From assembly GCA_902780785.1 (NCBI GenBank), contig CACZGS010000008.1:62001-126000 (forward strand): a stretch of 64,000 bases of DNA, written 5' to 3'. Below are positions 35,014 to 43,688 of this stretch, piece by piece. The notes beneath the pieces were generated by a model. The model was not told the origin of the DNA, did no database searches, and saw only the letters and a list, made by a program, of their open reading frames with translations. Each line of letters starts with the position of its first letter. Position 1 is the first letter of the stretch. The DNA is from Oscillospiraceae bacterium. Lineage in GTDB: Bacteria > Bacillota > Clostridia > Saccharofermentanales > Saccharofermentanaceae. Made by a program: the position numbers and the translations under genes.

Positions 35014-37398
35014 TCAATATTCCAGTACCACAGCCCCTTCAAGATCGGTCCGGAACACCCTGCAGCCGTAGGAATCAAGACGTTCTAGTGTTGCCGGCGC
35101 CGGATGGCCGTAGAAATTATTGGCGCCCACGGAGATCACGGCAACCGAGGGCGAACAGGCCTCTATAAATTCTGCCGTCGATGAATATTTGGATCCGTGG
35201 TGTGCGACCTTTAGGATGTCACAGTCCAGATCGAGCTGATCCCCGATCATCAGCTTCTCGGTATCCTTGCCTATATCGCCTGTAAACAGGATATCCACGG
35301 GATCAAGGCTGTCTATATGGAGCTTTGCCACCAGGCTTTCCTCGTTGCCGCCGCCCTTGCCTTCTGACGGATAGATAACATCCAGCCACACCGATTCAGA
35401 TATAAACATCCTGTCTCCTGCATGAGCCGGCTTAAGCTGACTTAAGTACAACGTCTTTTCGCGCTCATTAAGACCCGTGGACTTAAAGAAATCCTTTACA
35501 TCTTTATCTTTGTCATCAGCAGAGGGCACGTAAGAAGTAAGGATAGTCTTCGTCCTCCCCTGAACGCACAGCGCCGCGATCCCGCCAGAGTGGTCGACAT
35601 CCCAATGGCTCATGACACAGACATCAACCTTCGAAATGCCGTAATGATCAAGCAGATCAGCAACCGTCGAAGCGCCTTCTTCACAGGTTCCGGCGTCGAT
35701 AAGGCATGTCTTCCCGTGTGTCATTATGAGGCAGCAGTCTCCCTGTCCGACATCAGCGAAAACAACCCTGCATTCAGGTCTGTTTATAACTGAAAATACG
35801 TTGAGACCGGTCATTACGGCAAGTACCGGACACAATACCGTTAATGCAGGCCGTTTCAGCATGTTCCGCGGCAGAAAGATCAGGAAAACGGTGACCGCAA
35901 GAACAACGAGAAATGCCTTGGGAAGATGGACCGGAGCCCCTCCCTTCCCGCTCAGATCACTTCCGAAAGACACGAGCCTCTCCAATATTTTTATGCACAA
36001 GAGCAAAGGCGATGACAGATATCTTGACCAGAACGGCAGCAGCGAACAGAGAAAAACACACGGAATAAAGCATGTACAGGCCAGTCCGGCAATAAATGAA
36101 CCCGCGATCTGTATCAGCAGATGCTCAATATCCGGCCTCATCGATATCTCCGTCCAGAACGGTATCATGCCAAGGCCCGCGCTTATCGCCAGCGCAAGCA
36201 CGGAGGATATCTTCTCACCCATATGAAGACGCATGAGGATTGCTGTCAGTCTCCTGCTGCAGACCTTTATTCCGAGGACAGCACAAAAGCTCATCTGAAA
36301 CCCTGAAGACAAAGGACAGAAAGGATCTGCCAGCGTCATAACGACCGACGCGAGGCATAGGGATGACAGCCAGTCACGGCCGGCAAAAAGGCAGATACTC
36401 ATAATCGCCGCCCTGGTGACTGAATCGCTCCAGCCTGTCATGAACCCTATCAGAATACAGAACAGAGAGTGAACAATAAATGCGCTTCTGCGCTTTAATC
36501 TGAAGGCGTTGAGCACCATCGGAAGGCAGACGAGGAAGCCCGCAAAATGCGTTCCTGATACGGCAAGAAGATGCGAACAGCAGCTCATCTTAAAATCTCG
36601 TCTGACATCATCTGAGATAAGGGATTTATCGCCTGTGCAGACGGCTGCCGCGAGTGCCTTCGAAGGCCTGTCAAACGTGGAAGATACAGCGTTCAAAGCT
36701 TCTTTCCTCAGCCCGAAAAAGAAGTCCTGCAGGAACCCCGTGACATTCGACGTAAATCCGCCTTCTGACACTTCAAAGCTGTCGCAGGTAACAACATACA
36801 GGATACCCTGCTTTTTCAGGTATTCCCTGTAATCGAACTCGCCCGGATTACCTGCTTTTCGCGGTTCTTTTATCTTCCCCTGGACCAGAATGACATCGCC
36901 GGACTTAAGAGTCTTGTATAAAGGATCTTTTCCGTAGTATTTCAGGACGCAGTAAGCGCCTCCTTTAAGCCTTACCGTAACGTCAATATCACCTGACATA
37001 TCACGGGAAACAGAAGTAATACGGCACAGAAATTCAGTATTTCCAGTATCCTCACGCGCATTAAGTCTTGAAGATATATAAAAACCGCTATTTAAGAGCA
37101 TCAGGCATATGATCAATGCCAGAAATAAAGCATTTGCGTTCTTCTTAAGTTGCCAATAGCTAACTCCCACGAATACTACAACCACGCACATTAAAGCTGC
37201 CGGAATTACAGATTCTGACCAAAAACTCAGCATGCAGCAAGTGATAAGCAAGACCGCAGGAAGCAAAAGCGGTCTCCTCGAGAAAGCCTGGTCAAGACAG
37301 CTAAGCTCACTAACATGTGATCTTAGCCAAAAGATCAGGCGCTCTCCGGTACTTTGGCACCCGTAATTCTTGATCGTTTTGCCATAAAAACCGTTCAT
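35014..37398 (-). CDS. comEC: ComEC/Rec2 DNA-uptake channel protein
   Basis: A 794-residue polytopic membrane protein that passes one DNA strand across the cytoplasmic membrane during natural transformation. It has the family order: N-terminal helices and a DUF4131/OB region (about 125-215, with ILVQGKIKEPRKAGNPGEFDYREYL), the competence domain of many helices (AVSGTHFAGFLVCLP, GFMTGWSDSVTRAAIMS), and a C-terminal MBL-like domain (VFADVGQGDCCLI, VMSHWDVDHSGG, VDILFTGDI, LKVAHHGSKYSS). Both MBL metal motifs look intact. The start at 37398 has no ribosome site. It is preceded by the GACAA array. No comEA is in this window. Confidence 0.93.
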   Translation of the reverse strand: MNGFYGKTIKNYGCQSTGERLIFWLRSHVSELSCLDQAFSRRPLLLPAVLLITCCMLSFWSESVIPAALMCVVVVFVGVSYWQLKKNANALFLALIICLMLLNSGFYISSRLNAREDTGNTEFLCRITSVSRDMSGDIDVTVRLKGGAYCVLKYYGKDPLYKTLKSGDVILVQGKIKEPRKAGNPGEFDYREYLKKQGILYVVTCDSFEVSEGGFTSNVTGFLQDFFFGLRKEALNAVSSTFDRPSKALAAAVCTGDKSLISDDVRRDFKMSCCSHLLAVSGTHFAGFLVCLPMVLNAFRLKRRSAFIVHSLFCILIGFMTGWSDSVTRAAIMSICLFAGRDWLSSLCLASVVMTLADPFCPLSSGFQMSFCAVLGIKVCSRRLTAILMRLHMGEKISSVLALAISAGLGMIPFWTEISMRPDIEHLLIQIAGSFIAGLACTCFIPCVFLCSLLPFWSRYLSSPLLLCIKILERLVSFGSDLSGKGGAPVHLPKAFLVVLAVTVFLIFLPRNMLKRPALTVLCPVLAVMTGLNVFSVINRPECRVVFADVGQGDCCLIMTHGKTCLIDAGTCEEGASTVADLLDHYGISKVDVCVMSHWDVDHSGGIAALCVQGRTKTILTSYVPSADDKDKDVKDFFKSTGLNEREKTLYLSQLKPAHAGDRMFISESVWLDVIYPSEGKGGGNEESLVAKLHIDSLDPVDILFTGDIGKDTEKLMIGDQLDLDCDILKVAHHGSKYSSTAEFIEACSPSVAVISVGANNFYGHPAPATLERLDSYGCRVFRTDLEGAVVLEY

Positions 37399-37404
37399 GT
37401 TAAA

Positions 37405-37499
37405 ATTCTAATGCGGACCCTTGTCGGTTTTAGTCTCAACTTTTGGGCCAAAACCGACAAGAAAGCCGACAAAAACGACAAGTTTGACACTTTGGACAG
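37405..37499 (-). promoter_or_regulatory. GACAA array and inverted repeat in the comEC/ysxC intergenic region
   Basis: On the plus strand GACAA or a near match begins at 37456, 37468, 37477, 37486 (GACAC) and 37495 (GACAG), spacing 12, 9, 9, 9. CTTGTCGGTTTT (37420-37431) and AAAACCGACAAG (37450-37461) form a perfect 12-bp inverted repeat with an 18-base gap. AAAACCGACAAGAAA (37450-37464) is identical to a 15-mer upstream of the TadE cluster. A -10-like TAGAAT (37410-37405, minus strand) faces comEC with no -35 match. The array could also affect ysxC, which starts 11 bases past its end. Confidence 0.6.
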
Positions 37500-37509
37500 A
37501 GTTATATAC

Positions 37510-38115
37510 ATGGCAATCAATTACGGAAAGATCAGATATCTTAAGACTTGTGCTTCAACAAAAGACCTCCCCGGAGAGGACCTCCCGGAGATCGTTCTGG
37601 CAGGAAGATCCAATGTCGGCAAGTCTTCCCTTGTAAACGCCCTCGGCGGGAACAAAAAGCTCGCGAGAGTCTCACAGACGCCCGGAAAAACACAGCAGAT
37701 CATCTACTTTGACATGGACAGCCAGGCGATCCTTGCTGACCTTCCCGGCTACGGCTTTTCGAAGGCTTCGAAAGACAAGTCCAAGGGGTTTTCCGAGCTT
37801 TGCGACAACTATTTCAGGGTAAGAAAAGGCATTGACCTTGTTCTTTTGCTGATCGACATCAGGCACGAACCGTCGAAAGACGATATCGGAATGCTGAATT
37901 ATCTCAACAGCGTGGGTCTGCCCTATTTTCTGGTCTTCACCAAATGTGACAAGCTTTCTGCACAGCAGGTCAGGAAGCAGCTGCAGATGATGTCAAACAG
38001 CCTTGATTTTGCTGAAGATGCCCGTGTTTTCGCGGTTTCCTCGAGTGAGACCAATCCTCAAAAATCAGGAATAAATGATTTGAAGCAGGCGCTCTCTGAT
38101 GAGGTGTGCAAATAA
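37510..38115 (+). CDS. ysxC: Ribosome biogenesis GTP-binding protein YsxC/EngB
   Basis: A 201-residue TrmE-Era-type GTPase needed for 50S subunit assembly. GTPase motifs: G1 GRSNVGKSSLVN, G3 DLPGYGFSKASK, G4 FTKCDKLS, and G5-like AVSSSE. The ATG at 37510 is preferred over an in-frame ATG at 37354, which would lie inside the divergent comEC gene and read through the inverted repeat. The ribosome site is weak. It is the first gene of the only long plus-strand run in the window. Confidence 0.93.
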   Translation: MAINYGKIRYLKTCASTKDLPGEDLPEIVLAGRSNVGKSSLVNALGGNKKLARVSQTPGKTQQIIYFDMDSQAILADLPGYGFSKASKDKSKGFSELCDNYFRVRKGIDLVLLLIDIRHEPSKDDIGMLNYLNSVGLPYFLVFTKCDKLSAQQVRKQLQMMSNSLDFAEDARVFAVSSSETNPQKSGINDLKQALSDEVCK

Positions 38116-38164
38116 TCAACAATCTTTTTATTACTTTTCGTGCAAATTTTTGTATTACAGTCCT

Positions 38165-38192
38165 TTGAAATATTTTTTTACTTAGATATCAT
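38165..38192 (+). promoter_or_regulatory. Promoter of the prs pair
   Basis: TTGAAA (38165-38170), 16 bp, TATCAT (38187-38192), then AGGGGG (38210-38215) ahead of the ATG at 38228. Confidence 0.5.
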
Positions 38193-38227
38193 TTAATTAG
38201 CTTCATTTTAGGGGGTATCTTCTTGCC

Positions 38228-39442
38228 ATGAGTGACTTAGAAGTCAACAAAGACTTTAAGCCTATAACTTTGGCACCTTTCGGCCCTATCGGCATCATCG
38301 CGCATACTTCCAATAAAGAGTTTGTTAAAGCTGTATCTGACGACCTTTCCGCCAGAAGAAAGCGCCGTGCATTAAGACCCGAGAACACTTATGCAAACGA
38401 TCCCGGCTATGCACGTGACAACTATATTTTTGACACAGAACTCATAAGATTCCAGACAGGTGAAGGCAAGTTCTCTATAGGCGAGAGCGTCAGAGGTCAT
38501 GACATCTTTGTCATTACGGACGTCCTTTCCCACAATATGGAACTCGAACTCGTTGAAGGAACTCATGTCATCTCCCCTGATGACCAGTATATGGACCTTT
38601 TAAGGATCCTGTCCGTACTTAAGGGCAAAGCTAAGAGAGTCAATGTCATTATGCCTTTCGTATACGAAGGCAGACGTGAGAAGCTCGACTCCCACAGAGA
38701 ATCCTACGACTGCGCAGATATGCTCAAGAAGCTCTATAAGCTCGGCGTATCCAACCTTATCATCTTTGATCCCCATGATGCGAGGATCGAGAATGCGGTT
38801 CCTCTCATGTCGATCGAAATGCCGCGCTGCCAGTTTAAGATGACCTCTACCCTCTTGAACTGTTTTGATACACTCAAGCTGGATAAGGAACATACGCTCG
38901 TGGTCAGCCCTGATGAGACAGGTGTATCGCGGGCTATTTTTTACGCTTCACACCTGAATCTTCCTTTGAGCCTTTTCTACAGGAAATATACCGGCAAGCC
39001 CGGTCAGAACGGCAAGATATTTGAGTATTTGGGAGAAGATGTCACAGATAAGGATATCCTCCTTATCGATGACATGATCAATTCAGGCAATACAATGCTC
39101 AGGACCGCTGAACAGCTTAAGGCTGCCGGCGCGAAGGACATTTACTGCATGGCACCGTTTGCTCTTTTCACAAACGGTTTGGAAGTCTTTGATGAAGCAT
39201 TTGCAAAGGGAACATTCAAGTGCGTATGTACCACAAATCTTATTTACGCACCTGAAGAACTGAAAACACGTGATTGGTACCTGCAGGCAGATATGGTGCC
39301 TTACATGGGACGAATCATCGACGCACTTAACACAGATGAGTCTATCTACGATCTGATCCATTCCACTTCGAGATTACAGGATCTTGCAAGCCAGATAAAG
39401 ATCAGTGACCTTATAGACGAAGACGACACAGAAACAATATAA
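38228..39442 (+). CDS. prs: Ribose-phosphate pyrophosphokinase, long paralogue 1
   Basis: A 404-residue member of the PRPP synthetase family, which makes PRPP from ribose 5-phosphate and ATP for nucleotide, His and Trp synthesis. Seen: RGHDIFVITDV, SPDDQYMDLLRI, the FDPHDARIENAV region (catalytic His), VVSPDETGVSRA, and the PRPP loop LLIDDMINSGNT. It is about 85 residues longer than the usual enzyme, mostly at the N-terminus and between the two Rossmann domains. The usual KRR catalytic loop is replaced by FYRKYTGKP, so activity may differ from paralogue 2, which begins 24 bases downstream. Confidence 0.85.
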   Translation: MSDLEVNKDFKPITLAPFGPIGIIAHTSNKEFVKAVSDDLSARRKRRALRPENTYANDPGYARDNYIFDTELIRFQTGEGKFSIGESVRGHDIFVITDVLSHNMELELVEGTHVISPDDQYMDLLRILSVLKGKAKRVNVIMPFVYEGRREKLDSHRESYDCADMLKKLYKLGVSNLIIFDPHDARIENAVPLMSIEMPRCQFKMTSTLLNCFDTLKLDKEHTLVVSPDETGVSRAIFYASHLNLPLSLFYRKYTGKPGQNGKIFEYLGEDVTDKDILLIDDMINSGNTMLRTAEQLKAAGAKDIYCMAPFALFTNGLEVFDEAFAKGTFKCVCTTNLIYAPEELKTRDWYLQADMVPYMGRIIDALNTDESIYDLIHSTSRLQDLASQIKISDLIDEDDTETI

Positions 39443-39466
39443 AGGCATGAAAGGTAGGCTGCAATT

Positions 39467-40672
39467 ATGACATCAGCATCTGACGAAAGAGCTTATTCCC
39501 GCTACGACCAATACGGCGACAACCCGATGGCGCCGGTAGGACCTATTGGACTTATTGCTCTTAGAGGAAGCGAAGACTTCACACAGAAGGTTAACTTCTA
39601 CCTCAACAAGAGACGTAACGAGTACCAGAAAGAGCAGATCGTTAACACCTACCCCGGATTCTTCAGAGAGGATTATACGATCCCCGTTGAGAATGCGAGA
39701 TTCTCATCCGGCGAAGGTAAGGCTGTCGTTAAGAATACAGTAAGAGGCCATGACCTCTATCTCATCAGCGATGTAATGAACTGCTCCTGCACTTATAAGA
39801 TGTTCGGTCAGGACAACAGAATGAGCCCTGACGATCACTATCAGGATCTCAAGCGTGTCATCCTCGCTTGCTCCGGTAAATCAAGAAGAATCAACGTAAT
39901 CATGCCTTTCCTTTACGAGAGCCGTCAGCACAAGAGAAACGCAAGAGAGTCTCTTGACTGCGCTTTCGCTCTTGAAGAGCTCTATGATCTCGGCGTTGCA
40001 AACATCATCACTTTCGATGCACACGACGAGAGAGTTGCAAACGCAATTCCTTTGGCAGGCTTCGAGAGCCTCCCTACCACATATCAGATCATCAAGGAAA
40101 TGTACCGTCAGATCCCTGACCTGCAGTTCTCTAACGGCAAGTTCATGATCATCTCACCTGATGAAGGCGGTATCGGAAGAGCAATGTACTACGCTTCCAT
40201 CCTCGGTGTCCCTCTCGGAACATTCTATAAGAGAAGAGACTATACAAGGATCGTAGACGGTAAGAACCCCATCATCGCTCATGAGTTCTTAGGTGACTCT
40301 GTTGAGGGCATGGACATTCTTATCGTAGACGACATGATCTCCTCAGGCGACTCCATGATCGACATCGCACAGAAGATGAAGGAAAAGGGTGCAAGAAACG
40401 TTTACTGCGCAGTTACATTCGGTCTCTTCACTGAAGGCATCGATCACTTCAATAAGGCATACGAAGACGGAATCATCAATAAGGTTTTCGCTACAAACCT
40501 CATCTACAGAAGACCTGAGCTCTTACAGGCTCCGTGGTTCGCAGATGTTAACCTCTGCAAGTTCGTAGCTCTCCTTATCGACGCAATCAACCACGATGCT
40601 TCACTCTCCAGCCTCATCAATCCTACTGAGAAGATCAAGAAGCTTCTCAAGGAGAAAGAGAACATCGGCTGA
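39467..40672 (+). CDS. prs: Ribose-phosphate pyrophosphokinase, long paralogue 2
   Basis: A 401-residue PRPP synthetase and tandem neighbour of the previous gene. Family blocks are RGHDLYLISDVMN, MSPDDHYQDLKRVILA, FDAHDERVANAIPLAGF, IISPDEGGIGRAMYYAS, GTFYKRRDY (the KRR loop kept) and the PRPP loop ILIVDDMISSGDSM. The kept KRR makes this the likelier main catalytic form of the two. Its start follows the first paralogue by 24 bases, so they are co-transcribed and may form a mixed oligomer. They share many blocks but have diverged clearly. Confidence 0.88.
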   Translation: MTSASDERAYSRYDQYGDNPMAPVGPIGLIALRGSEDFTQKVNFYLNKRRNEYQKEQIVNTYPGFFREDYTIPVENARFSSGEGKAVVKNTVRGHDLYLISDVMNCSCTYKMFGQDNRMSPDDHYQDLKRVILACSGKSRRINVIMPFLYESRQHKRNARESLDCAFALEELYDLGVANIITFDAHDERVANAIPLAGFESLPTTYQIIKEMYRQIPDLQFSNGKFMIISPDEGGIGRAMYYASILGVPLGTFYKRRDYTRIVDGKNPIIAHEFLGDSVEGMDILIVDDMISSGDSMIDIAQKMKEKGARNVYCAVTFGLFTEGIDHFNKAYEDGIINKVFATNLIYRRPELLQAPWFADVNLCKFVALLIDAINHDASLSSLINPTEKIKKLLKEKENIG

Positions 40673-40674
40673 TA

Positions 40675-41049
40675 ATGGCTAATTCTTCGAGGTCACGTTC
40701 GGCAAGCTCTTCCAGAGGTGCGAAAAAGAGCACCTCCGGCAAGTCTGCCCGTTCTACAGGCACCCGCAAAAATTCAGGCAGAAACTCTGCTCCCGTACAG
40801 GAAGAATCCGGTTTCGGCGGTCTTATCAGGAAGTTTGCTTCTTCCAAAGCCTCCTCACCCGTCATCTTCATTGCGGTTGTCCTGCTCATCGTAGGTATCG
40901 ACCTGCTTATAAGCTGGGATAAGTATGCTATGTTCTTCAAGATCCTCGGCATAGAGGTCCTCCTTGCAGTTATAGTATGGGTTATCCTTACTCTGGTATT
41001 CTCGAGAAAGAGTACCGATCCCGACGGGGACTACGATTCCGAGGTATAA
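40675..41049 (+). CDS. Small two-helix membrane protein, function unknown
   Basis: A 124-residue protein. The first 50 residues are rich in Ser, Arg, Lys and Gly (low complexity). Two hydrophobic helices follow at about 61-79 and 88-107 with a short loop between, then an acidic tail (DPDGDYDSEV). It starts two bases after the prs stop and ends four bases before rqcH, so translation is tightly linked to both. I do not recognise a family. Confidence 0.7.
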   Translation: MANSSRSRSASSSRGAKKSTSGKSARSTGTRKNSGRNSAPVQEESGFGGLIRKFASSKASSPVIFIAVVLLIVGIDLLISWDKYAMFFKILGIEVLLAVIVWVILTLVFSRKSTDPDGDYDSEV

Positions 41050-41053
41050 GGCC

Positions 41054-42982
41054 TTGACCTTAGACGGCATCACCTGTCAGCTTCTCGCCAATGAGTTGAA
41101 TACAGAACTCGAAGGCAAGCGTGTAGATAAGATCTACATGCCTGACAAGCACACCGTAATTTTCCACATCAGATCCACAGGCGGATACCAGAAGCTCCTG
41201 ATATCGATAGATCCGGGCGCTCCGAGGATCTGCTTCAGCGAGAATACTCTCGATAACCCTTCCATGCCTCCCTCATTCTGCATGCTGCTCAGAAAATACC
41301 TGGCAGGTTCCAGGATCGAGAGCGTAAAAAATCCCGGTTACGAGAGAATAATCGAGATCACCGTCAGTAAATTCGACGAACTCAAAGACAGAAAAACTTA
41401 TACCCTTACAGCCGAACTTATGGGACGCTTCTCAAATCTCGTCCTCATAAACGAGAACGGCAGGATCCTGGATTCGGCTGTCCATGTTGATTTCTCGGTT
41501 TCCCGTGTAAGAGAAGTCATGCCTGCAAGAGTCTATATCTATCCGCCGGCACAAAATAAGCTCACGCCTGATGAAGCTCTGGATATCGCGCGAAAAGGCG
41601 AACTTCCGATCATGGAATCCGAATTGTCGCGCCCGATCGAGAAAGCACTCGTAGGTTCTATCAAAGGCCTTTCCCCTATCCTTGCGGCTTATCTTACCGA
41701 TAAGGCAGACATCGATGACAGGAAGACCTTTTCGATGCTCTCAGACGATCAGAAAGCAAGGCTAAATTCCGTAATAAAGGAATTCCTCATATCGATCACA
41801 GAAGGCACATATAAGGCATCCGTATTCTACGACGAAGCGGGTGACCCTGTAGACTGCTCCATTGCAGATCTTAAGGGATTTGCGAGATCTTCTGTACTCC
41901 CTTCGATCTCTGATGCTATCAATCTCTATTACCTCGCGCGTGATTCAAGACTCGTTCTTGATATGGGAAGCGACAGGTTAAGACAGATTATCACGAGCGC
42001 TCTTGCAAGGGTCATTAAGAAGCGCGAGCTTCATGAGCAGGACTTGGAGGAAGGCAAAAAGGCCGATTTCTACAAGCATTCCGGCGACCTTATCCTCACC
42101 TACAAGTACATGATAAGCCAGGGTTCTTCGTCAGTTACCCTTACCGATTATACGGATGAGGGCCAGCAGGAAGTCGTGATCAGCTTAGATCCCACGCTTG
42201 ATGCATCCGGCAACGCACAGGATTACTATAAGAGGTTCCATAAAGCAAAGCGCAAGATGGAACTTGCCGAGCAATATCTTAAGGAAGACGAGCTCGCCGC
42301 ACAGTATCTTAGATCCCTCATGGCTGCAGTAAATGCGGCATCAAGCATTGAAGATCTTGAAGCGATCAACGATGAGATAAGATCTGAGATCACCGGTGAT
42401 TCCGGCCTTCGAAAAGGTTCTTCCACCAAGCACGCCAACGTAAATAAGGGCGATCCGAACAAGATGGTCGGTGTAGCCAAATCCGGCAAGGCTTCCTCAA
42501 GAGCATTAAGAGAAGCCGCAAAGCGCGCAAACCAGAACAAAGCCGGCAAGAACCAGGGCAAGGAAAAAGCCCTTCCCTTAAGAAGATACATGACTTCTGA
42601 CGGTTACGAGATCCTTGCGGGAAGAAACAACATTCAGAACGACCAGCTCACATTCCACACCGCTTCAAGGCGCGACTGGTGGTTCCATGTAAAGGGCCTT
42701 CCCGGAACACACGTTATCCTTAAGACAAAGCCCAACGAAGAAATGCCTTCAGACAATGCTGTGCTTGAAGCAGCAAGTCTTGCAGCGTTCTTCTCGAAAG
42801 CTATCATCCTTGAAGAACACATGACGAGCGAAGATTCCAAGCCCGGCCAGCTCAAAGCCGAGGTAGACTACTGCCCTGTCTCCCATGTAAAAAAGATCCC
42901 GGGAGCAAAGCCCGGAATGGTCATCTACGAAGGTTACTATTCAGTTCTTGTTGAAGCGAAAGAGCCTCATTCAAAGGACTAA
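41054..42982 (+). CDS. rqcH: Ribosome-associated quality-control protein RqcH (NFACT)
   Basis: A 642-residue NFACT-family protein, formerly annotated as fibronectin-binding. RqcH binds stalled 50S subunits and adds C-terminal alanine tails that mark the chain for decay. The start is TTG at 41054. Seen: NFACT-N (LDGITCQLLANELNTELEGKRVDKIYMP, RISENT-like LRKYLAG), a long coiled coil (about 390-450), the low-complexity lysine-rich stretch (about 460-510), and NFACT-R (MTSDGYEILAGRNNIQND, WWFHVKGLPGTHVIL). Those features are typical of the bacterial form. It ends the plus-strand run; the next gene is convergent. Confidence 0.9.
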   Translation: MTLDGITCQLLANELNTELEGKRVDKIYMPDKHTVIFHIRSTGGYQKLLISIDPGAPRICFSENTLDNPSMPPSFCMLLRKYLAGSRIESVKNPGYERIIEITVSKFDELKDRKTYTLTAELMGRFSNLVLINENGRILDSAVHVDFSVSRVREVMPARVYIYPPAQNKLTPDEALDIARKGELPIMESELSRPIEKALVGSIKGLSPILAAYLTDKADIDDRKTFSMLSDDQKARLNSVIKEFLISITEGTYKASVFYDEAGDPVDCSIADLKGFARSSVLPSISDAINLYYLARDSRLVLDMGSDRLRQIITSALARVIKKRELHEQDLEEGKKADFYKHSGDLILTYKYMISQGSSSVTLTDYTDEGQQEVVISLDPTLDASGNAQDYYKRFHKAKRKMELAEQYLKEDELAAQYLRSLMAAVNAASSIEDLEAINDEIRSEITGDSGLRKGSSTKHANVNKGDPNKMVGVAKSGKASSRALREAAKRANQNKAGKNQGKEKALPLRRYMTSDGYEILAGRNNIQNDQLTFHTASRRDWWFHVKGLPGTHVILKTKPNEEMPSDNAVLEAASLAAFFSKAIILEEHMTSEDSKPGQLKAEVDYCPVSHVKKIPGAKPGMVIYEGYYSVLVEAKEPHSKD

Positions 42983-43088
42983 GGAAATACAGGATTATAC
43001 AGATGTGCGTATTGGCGTGCAGATTTTTCACGTGATTAGGTCAGAATCCGCAGGAATACGAGCGTATTTCAAGGATTATGACCGTGTA

Positions 43089-43688
43089 TCAGGTGGAAAA
43101 TATGCCGTCAAGACGTGCGCCGGTATGATCCTGTATTTCCTTATAAATCTTATCCCTGAACTTGGATTCCTCTAATGAGAATATGCAGCCGCAGAATTTC
43201 TGCCTGTATAAGCCTATCTCCCTGGCCATATCCTGACCCTGTCTGAAGCCAGGCCTAAAATCCATATATTCGAACTTAACACCATACTGTGAAGCCTTCT
43301 TATCACTTATCTCGGCGATCTTGTCATGCTGCTGGTAAGGACTTACCAGAAGTGTCGTACAGAAGGATTCATATCCGTTCTCAGATGCGAACTTTGCTAC
43401 CTGGTCCATGCGGATGTCATAGCACATCTCACATCTTGAAGCGAATTCCTCCAGATATTTCTTGGACTCCCAGTATTCCTGCATGCATTCCGTACCGACG
43501 GATATAAGCTTCACGCCATAATGATCACACGCCTTCTGAAGATTCTCGTGACGTCTGTCGAACTCAAACTGCGGCTGGATATTGGGGTTATACCAGAAGC
43601 AATCGAGATCCCTTGCATCAGTCAGCAAAAGATCTATGGGATACATGGCGCAGGGGCCGCAGCAGCAATGAAGAAGCATCTTCCCCAT
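43089..43688 (-). CDS. queH: Epoxyqueuosine reductase QueH
   Basis: A 199-residue enzyme of the DUF208 family that reduces epoxyqueuosine to queuosine in tRNA, the non-orthologous alternative to QueG. Visible are LLHCCCGPCAMYP (iron-sulfur Cys cluster), the WYNPNIQPQFEFDRR strand, ASRCEMCYDIRMDQVA with more Cys, LLVSPYQQHDKIAE, and the C-terminal CGCIFSLEES. It starts in the ruvB stop (TGATG overlap), so it is translated from the ruv operon. The 106 bases between its stop and the convergent rqcH stop show no terminator or other feature I can support. Confidence 0.9.
   Translation of the reverse strand: MGKMLLHCCCGPCAMYPIDLLLTDARDLDCFWYNPNIQPQFEFDRRHENLQKACDHYGVKLISVGTECMQEYWESKKYLEEFASRCEMCYDIRMDQVAKFASENGYESFCTTLLVSPYQQHDKIAEISDKKASQYGVKFEYMDFRPGFRQGQDMAREIGLYRQKFCGCIFSLEESKFRDKIYKEIQDHTGARLDGIFST

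Noticed and set aside
37420..37461. Inverted repeat as a transcription terminator
   Set aside because: The gap is 18 bases, no T run follows on either strand, and no gene ends here.
37354..37509. Longer start for ysxC at 37354
   Set aside because: It would lie inside the divergent comEC gene and translate the repeat array. The ATG at 37510 fits the GTPase family start.
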